This document shows positions 8,441-15,986 of a stretch of 64,000 nt of DNA, piece after piece. How positions within the stretch are numbered: the stretch's first letter is position 1; each line of letters starts with the position of its first letter. The translations under genes were made by a program, and so were the position numbers. The notes beneath the pieces were generated by a model. It was given only the letters and a program-made list of their open reading frames with translations. It ran no database searches and had not been told where the DNA came from. The stretch is taken from NCBI GenBank assembly GCA_963747775.1, contig CAVVGT010000002.1:1-64000 (forward strand). Reading direction: 5' to 3'. This DNA is from JAGVSZ01 sp963747775. GTDB lineage: Bacteria > Pseudomonadota > Gammaproteobacteria > Burkholderiales > SG8-39.

Positions 8441-9052
8441 TCAGCGGCCGCGCGCGCGCAGCTCCCGGTCGAACTCACGCCAGATCTTGTCGAGGCCCAT
8501 GCTCACCGCGGTCGGCGGCGGGTAGTCGCGCCGGGGAAGCTCGAGGTCGAGCGGCGTGACCTCGTGCATGCGCATGGTGAGCGAGACCGTCGACGCCCCG
8601 CGGGTCTCAGTGACGGTCACGTTGACGACGATGTCGAGGCCTTTCGGTTCGAACCGGAAGTGGTCGGCCATCCACCCGACGTGCGGACGCAGGACGGCGC
8701 GCGCCTTCGGCAGGTCCGCCGCGTTGACCCGCTCCCATTCCTCCGACGTCAGGGGTAGGGGCGCCGGCGCGGAGAAACTCATGAAGCCGAGCGCGGGCAC
8801 CTCGTCGTCGAGCCGCAGCTTGAGCCGCGTCATCGCGGCCTGGGCCGCCGCGACGGCCGTCTTGCGATCGGTCTGGAAGACCCGCGTGCCTTCCGTGGCG
8901 AGGATCCGCTCGTACTCGACCCGGAACTCGGCGTTGAGGGCATTGATCGCGTCGCGCTTCTGCTCGGGCGTCAGCGCGCAGCCGGCCGCGAGCGCGAGCG
9001 CGAACCAGAGCGTCGCGTGCCGGCATGTCGCGCACAATGCCCGAAAGCTCAA
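8441..9052 (-). CDS. Putative lipoprotein of unknown function
   Basis: 203 residues with a lipobox (LALAAGC, Cys25) after a short hydrophobic stretch, predicting a lipid-anchored envelope protein. The remainder is a mixed alpha/beta sequence I do not recognise. It lies 34 bases downstream of the Ser/Thr kinase gene on the same strand, so co-expression is likely. The start is uncertain because the signal region is slightly long and Cys-rich (CATCRHATLW). Confidence 0.75.
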   Translation of the reverse strand: MSFRALCATCRHATLWFALALAAGCALTPEQKRDAINALNAEFRVEYERILATEGTRVFQTDRKTAVAAAQAAMTRLKLRLDDEVPALGFMSFSAPAPLPLTSEEWERVNAADLPKARAVLRPHVGWMADHFRFEPKGLDIVVNVTVTETRGASTVSLTMRMHEVTPLDLELPRRDYPPPTAVSMGLDKIWREFDRELRARGR

Positions 9053-9086
9053 GACTCGCTCCCCCCGAATGCGGCGGGCGGCCCGC

Positions 9087-10988
9087 TCAGCCGCGCCTGC
9101 ACAGGCCCGCGATCAGCTTCTCCGCCTGCTGGATCTCGGCCGGCTGCAGCCGCGGCTTGATGGCCTCCTGCTCCGCCTGGGCGCGGGCCGAACCCGCGCA
9201 CGCCGCCGCACCGTACCAGATGTACGCGACGTTGGCGTTCTGGCGCACGCCGCGCCCGGCGGCGTACATCCCGCCCAGCATGAGCCGTGCGTCCCGATGT
9301 CCCTGGGTGGCGGCGCCCTCGAGCAGGCGCAACCCCTCCTTCTGGTCCTGCTCCACGCCGCGTCCCTCGAGGTACAGCTGGCTCAGCCGGAACTGCGCGG
9401 CCGGGTCACTCCGCTCGGCGAGGGGCTTCAGGAGCGCCGCCGCGTCGCCGAAGTTCCCGCGTGCGGCCGCCTCGTCGGACTGCGCGAGCACCTGCGCCGC
9501 GGTCGGGGGCGGCGGTTTCGCGGGCGCGGGCGGCGGCTCGGGCTTGCTGCGCGCCGCCGCCTTGGCGAGGCGGGCTGCCTCGGCGAGGCGGGCTGCCTCG
9601 GCGAGGCGGCTCGCGTCTTCCTCGGCCCGTTTGACCGCCGCCACGCGCACGCGCTCCTCGGCCTCGCGCTTCGCGTCCTCGGCGCGCGCGCGCTCCGCCT
9701 CGGCCGCTTGGCGCCGCTTGCGCTCGGCCTCGTCGCGCTGCTGCCTTTCCTCCTCGGCGCGCTGCCGCGCCTGTTCCTCGACCTGCTTCTCGAGCGCGGT
9801 GATCTTGCCTTCCATCACCCTTGAGGCCTCCGCCTCCGTCGTCGTCGGCGGTTTCGGTGGCTCGTCTGAGTTGCGGGAGTAATGCAGCAGGAGGCCGATG
9901 ACCACCGCCGCACCGGCCGCGCCGGCGACCAACCACATGATCGGCGCCGGCACGTCGGGCCAGCGATCCGACAGCACGAGTGCGGCGACCGGCTGCGTGC
10001 CCTCGACCGGAGGTGCCGTCATCGTTCGGAGCCCCGGAACGCGCGTCTCGACGCGGGTCTCGGCGCGCGGCGCGGCGAGCGGCGTGCCGCCATTCCCGGC
10101 GAGTTCCTTCCGCCACTCGCTGATCGTCTGCGGGCGGTCCTTCTCGCTGAACGCGAGCGCGTGGTCGATCGCCGCGAGCAGGCGCCCCGAATACCGGCCC
10201 GCACCCACCACGCTCGCCGGGACGATCGCGTCGCGCGCGGCGCCGAGGATGGCCTTGCTGCGCGCGATCGCGTCGAGCGGGGCGCGGCCCGCGATCGCGC
10301 GATAGCAGGTCGCGCCTAGGCCGTAGATGTCGGTCCACGGGCCCTGGCTCTCGGAGCTGCTGTTGTACTGCTCGAAGGGCGAGTAGCCCGGCGCCACAAG
10401 GATGGTCAGGGTGTGCGCCTTCCCGACCGCGGTGCGCGCCGACCCGAAATCGAGCAGCACCGGGCTGCCGTCCGCGCGGATGTGGATGTTGTCGGGCTTG
10501 ATGTCGCGATGGATGAAGCCCGCCGCGTGCACGAGCGCGAGCCCGTCGAGCACCGGCAGCAGGATCTTAAGCAGCTCGTCCTCGCCCAGGGTGCCGCGCG
10601 TCTCGAGGAAGTGAGCGAGGTTCTCGCCCGCCTCGAACCGCATCACCATGTAGGCGGTGTTGTTCAGCTCGAACACCGAGTGCACGCGCACGATGTTCGG
10701 GTGGTCGAAGCGCGCGAGCATGCGCGCCTCTTTGATGAAGCGGTCGAGGCCCCACCGGTAGCGCTCGCGGCTCCCGTCGGTCCGCGAGCCGACCGCCGCG
10801 TCGTGCCGACGCGAGGCGACGTCGACCGGCAGATACTCCTTGATTGCGACCCGCTGGTCGAGGTTGGTGTCGCGGGCGAGGTAGGTGATGCCGAAACCGC
10901 CCTGTCCGAGCACCCGCTCGATCACGTACCAGTGCAGGCGATGCTGCTCGGGCAGTGCGTCGGGATATCCGGGCTCGCTCACTGGCAT
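9087..10988 (-). CDS. Membrane Ser/Thr protein kinase with coiled coil and Sel1 repeats
   Basis: 633 residues. The Hanks-type kinase domain (about 20-295) has the Gly loop GQGGFG (28-33), Lys50 in AIKEYLP, HRDIKPDN (160-167), DFG (180-182) and APGYSPFEQY in the activation segment. An Ala/Pro linker precedes one membrane segment (about 349-369), then an Arg/Glu/Ala coiled coil (about 393-480) with a repeated RLAEAA unit, and C-terminal Sel1-like repeats (about 528-600, YLEGRGVEQD and YAAGRGVRQN). The kinase faces the cytoplasm and the repeats the periplasm. The ATG at 10988 (MPVSEPG) is chosen; the frame runs further up but only through the repeat region. It flanks an FHA-bearing secretion operon, making it a candidate phospho-regulator of that system. 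Confidence 0.93.
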   Translation of the reverse strand: MPVSEPGYPDALPEQHRLHWYVIERVLGQGGFGITYLARDTNLDQRVAIKEYLPVDVASRRHDAAVGSRTDGSRERYRWGLDRFIKEARMLARFDHPNIVRVHSVFELNNTAYMVMRFEAGENLAHFLETRGTLGEDELLKILLPVLDGLALVHAAGFIHRDIKPDNIHIRADGSPVLLDFGSARTAVGKAHTLTILVAPGYSPFEQYNSSSESQGPWTDIYGLGATCYRAIAGRAPLDAIARSKAILGAARDAIVPASVVGAGRYSGRLLAAIDHALAFSEKDRPQTISEWRKELAGNGGTPLAAPRAETRVETRVPGLRTMTAPPVEGTQPVAALVLSDRWPDVPAPIMWLVAGAAGAAVVIGLLLHYSRNSDEPPKPPTTTEAEASRVMEGKITALEKQVEEQARQRAEEERQQRDEAERKRRQAAEAERARAEDAKREAEERVRVAAVKRAEEDASRLAEAARLAEAARLAKAAARSKPEPPPAPAKPPPPTAAQVLAQSDEAAARGNFGDAAALLKPLAERSDPAAQFRLSQLYLEGRGVEQDQKEGLRLLEGAATQGHRDARLMLGGMYAAGRGVRQNANVAYIWYGAAACAGSARAQAEQEAIKPRLQPAEIQQAEKLIAGLCRRG

Positions 10989-11125
10989 GGGCCGTTCTCG
11001 CGCGGCGATTACGGTCAGCCTAAGCGAACTCCCGACGCGGGGCAAGCAGGCGTCCGTGGGGTGCCCGCGCCGGCGCCGCAAGGGCCGGGAGCGATGGGCC
11101 GACCGCGCCGGTGGCGGACGACACT

Positions 11126-11285
11126 CGTCGCCGCCCACGCCCCCTGCGCGCGGGCGCGTCGGTAAACGACGCGATGGCCGAGATGTTCGGCCCGATCGCG
11201 ATCCTCGCGGCGCTGAGCGAGCGCGCGCCGACGGCGTCGTGAGTGATTCGCAGTGGAAGGTCTTCTGCGAGTTTTTCGGGCTCAT
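11126..11285 (+). pseudogene. CaiB/BaiF CoA-transferase remnant
   Basis: A fragment reading RPLRAGASVNDAMAEMFG, then PIAILAALSER, closely matches the middle of the CoA-transferase at 30621-31823 (RPLRAGASVNDVMGGMFG). After a stop, a second piece in another frame, VSDSQWKVFCEFFG, matches VSDTQWKVFCEAFG further along the same protein. About 60 intervening residues are gone. The remnant ends exactly where the inverted repeat begins (about 11,285). It is real decay: pieces are missing, not merely shifted. Confidence 0.7.
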
Positions 11286-11296
11286 GTTGCGATCCG

Positions 11297-11323
11297 GCCA
11301 ACAGCGCGCTGCAGCCTGTTGGC
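11297..11323. promoter_or_regulatory. Perfect dyad upstream of GG-peptide gene 1, candidate activator site
   Basis: GCCAACAG and its reverse complement CTGTTGGC are separated by 11 bases, about 115-140 bases upstream of the -12 element. The same dyad with identical arms and a changed spacer base occurs at 23566-23592. It is a candidate enhancer for the sigma54 activator encoded at 21311. Confidence 0.6.
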
Positions 11324-11435
11324 GCCAGCCCACCACACAGCGCCTCGCGCCATGCGCTCGAAAATCCTCGCACCCGGTCGATATCTCGATTCCGTACAGG
11401 CAGTTACGGAGCGACTCGCGCGGCTTCGCGCGTGC

Positions 11436-11452
11436 TTGGCACACCCCGTGCT
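11436..11452 (+). promoter_or_regulatory. Sigma54-type -24/-12 promoter of GG-peptide gene 1
   Basis: TTGGCACACCCCGTGCT fits the sigma54 pattern: TTGGCAC, then GTGC at the -12 element, with exactly 10 bases between the invariant GG and GC. One base differs from consensus TTGC. It lies about 80 bases before the start codon and recurs in the inverted copy. Confidence 0.75.
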
Positions 11453-11531
11453 CTGTAGGTCACCGAGCACGGAAACTTGCTCAATGTGAATCGAGAACTT
11501 TTTTTCCCTTAACCTACTTAGGAGAACTGCC

Positions 11532-11771
11532 ATGATGATCAAAGACCTGGAAGTCAGCAAAGAGTTGTCCCGCAAAGAGCTCGCCGCCGTGCGCGGCGGT
11601 TTCAATATCGGCATTCAAGGCGGCCAGACCGTGTCGCAGGCCGGGCTTCTGAACTTCGCGAGCCCCGTCGCTGCGATGAATGCGCCGTCGCTGCCGCAGA
11701 GCTACACGGACGTCGGCATCAACTCCGCCGTGATCGCGAACTCGCTGGCGCTGGTGGGCCAGTCGGCGTAA
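11532..11771 (+). CDS. Double-glycine leader peptide 1 (putative exported peptide)
   Basis: 79 residues. The leader runs to residue 23 and ends LSRKELAAVRGG, the classical GG-type signal cut by C39 peptidases. The predicted mature part of 56 residues (FNIGIQGGQTVSQAG...) is Gly, Asn, Ala and Ser rich, has no Cys and no strong charge, so neither lanthionine nor disulfide chemistry is suggested. It has a clear GGAGA ribosome-binding site. A paralog lies in inverse orientation at 23123-23359. The mature peptide could be a bacteriocin, a signal or a surface/matrix peptide; nothing in it decides this. Confidence 0.85.
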   Translation: MMIKDLEVSKELSRKELAAVRGGFNIGIQGGQTVSQAGLLNFASPVAAMNAPSLPQSYTDVGINSAVIANSLALVGQSA

Positions 11772-11783
11772 GTGACGCGCGAA

Positions 11784-11822
11784 CCGTCGATTCCGCGGCC
11801 GTCAGGCCGCAGGAATCGACGG
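11784..11822. terminator. Strong hairpin after GG-peptide gene 1
   Basis: CCGTCGATTCCGCGGCC (11784-11800) pairs with the downstream arm to 11822, giving 17 pairs with one bulge and loop GTCA. No T-run follows. It lies 12 bases after the stop and may terminate or stabilise the peptide mRNA. Confidence 0.6.
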
Positions 11823-11839
11823 CAGACCCGAAGCGGCGC

Positions 11840-11890
11840 GAGAGCCGCACTTGGAGGGGAGCGACCCGTTCCCCTGCAAGTGCGGCTCTC
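11840..11890. terminator. Second hairpin, GAGAGCCGC type, shared with the other peptide locus
   Basis: GAGAGCCGCACTTG (11840-11853) pairs with CAAGTGCGGCTCTC (11877-11890). A hairpin with the same GAGAGCCGC/GCGGCTCTC base stem follows GG-peptide gene 2 at 23058-23099. Its conservation suggests an RNA-level function such as termination, processing or differential expression. Confidence 0.6.
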
Positions 11891-11934
11891 CGCCGTTCCG
11901 GAACCCGATTTGATACGGGTTCTTATTCGACGCT

Positions 11935-11963
11935 GGTGAATAAGTCGCCGATCCCGCGGTAAT
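11935..11963 (+). promoter_or_regulatory. Shared 29-bp promoter-like element, copy 1
   Basis: GGTGAATAAGT and a terminal GGTAAT are 12 bases apart. The same 29 bases recur with 4 differences at 17376-17404, in front of the second secretion operon. The layout (AT-rich upstream block, short block about 14-16 bases later) resembles an ECF-type -35/-10 pair. It lies just upstream of the outer-membrane factor gene. Confidence 0.55.
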
Positions 11964-12046
11964 CCGTGCCGGTCTCGCGGCTCGGCGACTGGGTAGAGTC
12001 GCCCCATCTCAGTTCCCCTTCGTTCCGTGTGGGCCAGGTAGAGACG

Positions 12047-13477
12047 ATGACCGTCGATCGTGTTCGTCCCCGTGCGGGCCGTGTCGTCTACCAGGCGCTG
12101 CTCGGCGCGCTCCTCGCCGCTGGCCTCGCGAGCTGCGCCGATTTCGGAGGCCCGCCATACCAGCGCCCCGACGCACCGACGAAGTCGTCGTGGTCGGGGC
12201 CCGAGGCCCGGGTCTCGGCGTCCGAAACGATCACGCTCGACTGGTGGCAGGCGTTTCGCGATCCCACGCTGGACGCGTTGGTGAGCAAGGCCATCGCGGG
12301 GAACTTCGACCTGCGAGTGCTCGCCGCCCGGACGCAGGTCGCCGCCGCGCTGATCGGCGAGGCGCAGGCCGGGGGAATGCCGATCGTGGACCTCGGCGCC
12401 GGCGCGCTCTTCGAAAAGTCCACCGGACGGAAGACCTCGCAGCGCTACGACCTGGGCACCCAGGTCAGCTGGGAGCTCGACATCTGGGGCAAGTTCGAGA
12501 AGGGCGTCCAGGCGCAGACGGCGGAGTACCGCGCGACCGAGGCGGACTGGCGCGCGGGATACCTGATGCTCGTCGCCGCAGTGTCGACGACGTACTTCCA
12601 GATCCTTCAGCTCGACGAGCAGATCGGCGCGCAGCGCAAGGCGCTCGGCCGGAACCGGGAGATCCTCGCCATCTACGAGGCGCAGCTCGCGCACGGGCTG
12701 GCGCCGCGGACGCAGGTCGTGCGCCAGCGGGCGGAGATCAACCGGCTGACGGACGGTTTGCTGGAGCTCCAGAGATCGCGCGACCTCGCCGAGAACGCGC
12801 TGGCGACCCTGACGGGCGTGCCCGCGGGAGAGCAGAAGCTCCCCATCGGCCGCCTCCAGGACAGAGTCCACCTGCCGGAGGTGCCCGCGGGCCTGCCGTC
12901 CCAGCTGCTCGCGCGGCGGCCCGACATCGTCGCGGCCGAGTACCGCGTCCTGCAGGGCTACGACCTCGTGGGTCAGGCCAAGCTCGCGCAGCTGCCCTCG
13001 ATCAACCTGGCCGGGCGCGCGGGGACCGCCAGCCTCGCGCTCGGCGACCTAATGAAGTCGTTCACGCTCAGCTTCCTCCCCAGCATCAACATCCCGCTGT
13101 TCGACCCGAGCATCAAGGCCCGCATCAAGACGACCGAGGCGCAGACCAACGCGGCCGAGGCGGAGTACCGGCGCACCGTCATGGTCGCCTTCGAAGAGGT
13201 CGAGAACGCCCTCACCAGCCTCGCGGCCCGGAAGCTTCAGCGCGCCGAGCTGTTGCAGCAAACCGGTCACCTGAAGGTCGTCGCCACCGAGGTCCAGGCG
13301 CAGCTGAAGGCGGGCGTCGTCTCGCAGCTCGAGGTGTTCGAGACCGAACGGCAGCTGCTGGCAGGTGAACTCGCGTTGCTTGCGAACCACCAGCAGATCC
13401 TCGCCGACACCGTGACCCTCTACAAGGGGCTGGGCGGAGGATGGCCGATCGTCGATGTCCGCAACGAGAGCCAGTAA
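12047..13477 (+). CDS. NodT/TolC-type outer-membrane efflux lipoprotein
   Basis: Outer-membrane channel component of a tripartite exporter. From the ATG at 12047 it has 476 residues, with a lipobox (LLAAGLASC, Cys30) and two outer-membrane-efflux repeats; the conserved LLARRPDIVAAEYR motif is clear. The upstream start at 11966 would add 27 residues before the signal peptide, so the later ATG is preferred. The stop overlaps the FHA gene start by 23 bases. With HlyD and the ABC exporter downstream it completes a type I-like export path. Confidence 0.9.
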   Translation: MTVDRVRPRAGRVVYQALLGALLAAGLASCADFGGPPYQRPDAPTKSSWSGPEARVSASETITLDWWQAFRDPTLDALVSKAIAGNFDLRVLAARTQVAAALIGEAQAGGMPIVDLGAGALFEKSTGRKTSQRYDLGTQVSWELDIWGKFEKGVQAQTAEYRATEADWRAGYLMLVAAVSTTYFQILQLDEQIGAQRKALGRNREILAIYEAQLAHGLAPRTQVVRQRAEINRLTDGLLELQRSRDLAENALATLTGVPAGEQKLPIGRLQDRVHLPEVPAGLPSQLLARRPDIVAAEYRVLQGYDLVGQAKLAQLPSINLAGRAGTASLALGDLMKSFTLSFLPSINIPLFDPSIKARIKTTEAQTNAAEAEYRRTVMVAFEEVENALTSLAARKLQRAELLQQTGHLKVVATEVQAQLKAGVVSQLEVFETERQLLAGELALLANHQQILADTVTLYKGLGGGWPIVDVRNESQ

Positions 13478-15986
13478 CCTGGCCATGGCCGCCGCCGCAA
13501 CCCTGACGACCGATCTGCGGGGGCCCGTGTCGCAGCCGTTCGATGTCATGCTCTGGCCGATCTCGCACCCGGAGCTGGGCGAGATTCGCATCGCGGACGA
13601 CCTCTTCGCCATCGGGCGGGCGGAGCCTCCTTTCGACTCGTACGGCGCCGACATCGTGGCCGGCCTGTCGCGCCGGCACGCCAGGATCTTCATCGAGGAC
13701 GGCGCCGCCTACGTCGCCGATCTGGAGAGCACCAACGGCACGAACGTGAACGGCATCGCGGTGCGCGAGAAGCCCGCCAGGCTCGGCAACGCCGACGAGC
13801 TTCGCCTCGGCGGGACGCTGTCCTATCGGGTACAGCTCGTTTCGCGCGCGAGTGCGCCGCGCGGCGTCGCGCGGCTCCTCAGCCTCACGCTGACTCCCGT
13901 CCACGGCGACTCGGGCCTCGAGCCGATCGTGCTGGGCCACTTCCCGTTCCTGATCGGCAAGTCCGACAACACGTTCTCGCGCCATCAGGAGCGGCATCCG
14001 CACGCAGTGGGCTTCATCTCGCGCCGCCACGCGCACATCTTCGTCAGGGGCGCCACACCCTTCCTCGAGGACCTGGGCAGCAGGAACGGCACGTTCGTGG
14101 GCGGGAGACGGCTGGCGGAGCACGCCGTCGCGCTCGATGACGGAGAGGTCGTGGGGTTCGGCGGAAACCACTTCCTCTACAAGGTGAGGCTCGAGAGGTC
14201 CGTCGACGAGGCGACGTTGGCGAAAGAGGATTCGATCGCATCCGGCCCGGCGGTCGATGCCACCAATCCGGAGAGGACGACGTTCGTGACGGCCGCAGCC
14301 TCGTTCCTCGACATCTTCTGCGTCGATCAGTCCGCGCAGCCGCCCGAAGCGGTCGACGACGAGGCGTCCGGGGCAGTCGCAGAGGCCGCCCCGGACGCGG
14401 ACGCACGGCGAACGCGCGGCCGCTTCGCGATCCTCCTTTCCGAGGTAACGACCGCCGTCGCGGGCAGCGAGCGTGCCGCGATGCGGGGAGTGGCCCGGTG
14501 GGGAATGTCGGTCCTGGCCGTCCTCGGGACGTTCGCGCTGGCGCTCCAGCTGTGGGGCGCGCCCGAGCGCGAGGTGAAAGACCTCTTCGCGCGCGGCGAG
14601 TACGCGCGCGCCGCGGCGGCGGCCAACGCGTACCTCGGGCAGCACCCCGACAGCGCCGAGATCAGGGCGCTCGGCACCGAGGCGTTCCTCAAGGGGCACG
14701 TGCCGACGTGGCTGGACCTCCTCGAAGCGGGCGATTTCGATCGCGCGCGGGCGGCTCTCGCCGCGGCGAATCGACTCAGCATGCACAACGCCGACCTGCA
14801 GTCGTTCCTCGGCGAGCTCGAATGGATCGCCGAGCTCCAGGAGTTCGTCGTCGCGCGGGGCGGCGTGGACGCGCCGGTCCGGATCTACGCGGACGAGGAA
14901 AAGATGCGGCTGCTCGTCAAGCGCTGGAACGACGACACGCCGCGGCACCAGCGCTCGCTCGCCACGATCGCGACCTACGTCCCGGAGTTCAGGGACGCGT
15001 ACGCCGAGGCGCTCAGCCGCCTGCGCAAGCTCCAGAACGACGACTCGGTGTACCTCGCCGCCATCGAGCGCCTGAAGGCCACGGTCGCCGCCGAGCTCGA
15101 GCGGGAGAACCCGGCGGCGCTGGAGGCGGTCCTCAAGGACTACGCGGAGAAGTATCCCCGGCTCGGCGGCCTGGACGCGCTCCGCAGCGACCTGCGCCAG
15201 TACCTCGAGATCGACAGCGAGCCGCGCGCGCGCCGGCTGGGCCGGCCGATCGCGCTCCTCACCGGCGCCCGGTTCTCGACGCCGCCTTTCCAGGCCAAGT
15301 TTCGCGCGCTGACCTCGAGCGACCGGTTTCCCTCCGCGGAGATCGTCCAGCAGTACGACGCCGTATCCGAAGCCTGGCGACAGGGCGACGCGAAGCAGGC
15401 GTTCGCCGGTCTGCAGAAGCTGATCACCGGTCCGTGGGCCGATCCCGCCGCGCGGGAGCTGCAGCACAAGCGCGCCATCGCGGAACAGTACGCCGCGCTC
15501 CAACGCGCGCGCGGCGGCGCCGGATACGAGGAGCGGCTGCTCGCGTTCTACGCGTCGCTCGATTCGTACGAGGACGCGTACTTCATCCGGGCGACCGAAG
15601 GCGACGTCGGCCTGCACAAGAGCGAAGCGCTGGCGCGCGCCCGGGACGCGCTCGAGCACGCCGAGAGGCTGTGGCGTCGATATCGCGAGAACGGCGCGAT
15701 CGACGGCAGGCAGCGGCTGAAGGCCGTGGTCTCGAACGAGTTCAGGACGCAGGCGCAGTCGCTCGCCGAGGCGCACGAATGCGCGCAGCGCGGCCTGCGG
15801 GTCTACACGCAGTTCAAGGAGGCCCCGCCTGCGCGCCTGAGCAAGGTCCAGGAGGAGATCGCGGCCGAAGCGGAGCTGCAGCGCAAGTCGCTGCTCGAGC
15901 TGCGCCACGTCCTGGAGCCGGGGCTGCTGAAAGCGAAACTCACGCTGCTCGGAGGCCGGAACGATGGCGAGAGAAGATCGTCTTAG
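13455..15986 (+). CDS. Double-FHA, membrane-spanning protein
   Basis: 843 residues. FHA domain 1 (about 48-125) has IGR, LSRRHARI (71-78) and STNGTNVNG (92-100). FHA domain 2 (about 163-247) has LIGKS, SRRHAHI (189-195) and SRNGTFVGG (209-217). Both keep the Ser-Arg-His and Asn residues needed to bind phosphothreonine. A membrane segment lies near 350-370 (MSVLAVLGTFALALQLW). The remaining about 470 residues are helical, TPR-like and presumably periplasmic. The gene overlaps the genes on both sides by 23 bases, so it is translated as part of the TolC-FHA-HlyD operon. It probably senses Thr phosphorylation, with the kinase at 9087-10988 as the nearest candidate, and couples it to the export machine. 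Confidence 0.9.
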   Translation: MSATRASNLAMAAAATLTTDLRGPVSQPFDVMLWPISHPELGEIRIADDLFAIGRAEPPFDSYGADIVAGLSRRHARIFIEDGAAYVADLESTNGTNVNGIAVREKPARLGNADELRLGGTLSYRVQLVSRASAPRGVARLLSLTLTPVHGDSGLEPIVLGHFPFLIGKSDNTFSRHQERHPHAVGFISRRHAHIFVRGATPFLEDLGSRNGTFVGGRRLAEHAVALDDGEVVGFGGNHFLYKVRLERSVDEATLAKEDSIASGPAVDATNPERTTFVTAAASFLDIFCVDQSAQPPEAVDDEASGAVAEAAPDADARRTRGRFAILLSEVTTAVAGSERAAMRGVARWGMSVLAVLGTFALALQLWGAPEREVKDLFARGEYARAAAAANAYLGQHPDSAEIRALGTEAFLKGHVPTWLDLLEAGDFDRARAALAAANRLSMHNADLQSFLGELEWIAELQEFVVARGGVDAPVRIYADEEKMRLLVKRWNDDTPRHQRSLATIATYVPEFRDAYAEALSRLRKLQNDDSVYLAAIERLKATVAAELERENPAALEAVLKDYAEKYPRLGGLDALRSDLRQYLEIDSEPRARRLGRPIALLTGARFSTPPFQAKFRALTSSDRFPSAEIVQQYDAVSEAWRQGDAKQAFAGLQKLITGPWADPAARELQHKRAIAEQYAALQRARGGAGYEERLLAFYASLDSYEDAYFIRATEGDVGLHKSEALARARDALEHAERLWRRYRENGAIDGRQRLKAVVSNEFRTQAQSLAEAHECAQRGLRVYTQFKEAPPARLSKVQEEIAAEAELQRKSLLELRHVLEPGLLKAKLTLLGGRNDGERRSS

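Larger units (their letters stand above)
11285..11771 (+). repeat. Inverted duplication, copy 1 (promoter region plus GG-peptide gene)
   Basis: This segment and 23123-23604 (minus strand) are the same unit in opposite orientation. About 245 bases of upstream DNA and the first about 80 bases of coding sequence are nearly identical, and divergence rises toward the 3' end of the gene. No transposase or terminal repeats are seen, so it is a gene duplication and not an insertion sequence. Confidence 0.9.

Noticed and set aside
9541..9640. Tandem repeat GGCGGGCTGCCTCGGCGAGGC in the kinase gene
   Set aside because: It encodes the RLAEAA coiled-coil repeat of the kinase and is not a separate element.
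13212..15908. 898-residue frame on the minus strand
   Set aside because: Antisense to the FHA gene; composition typical of high-GC shadow frames, no domain.
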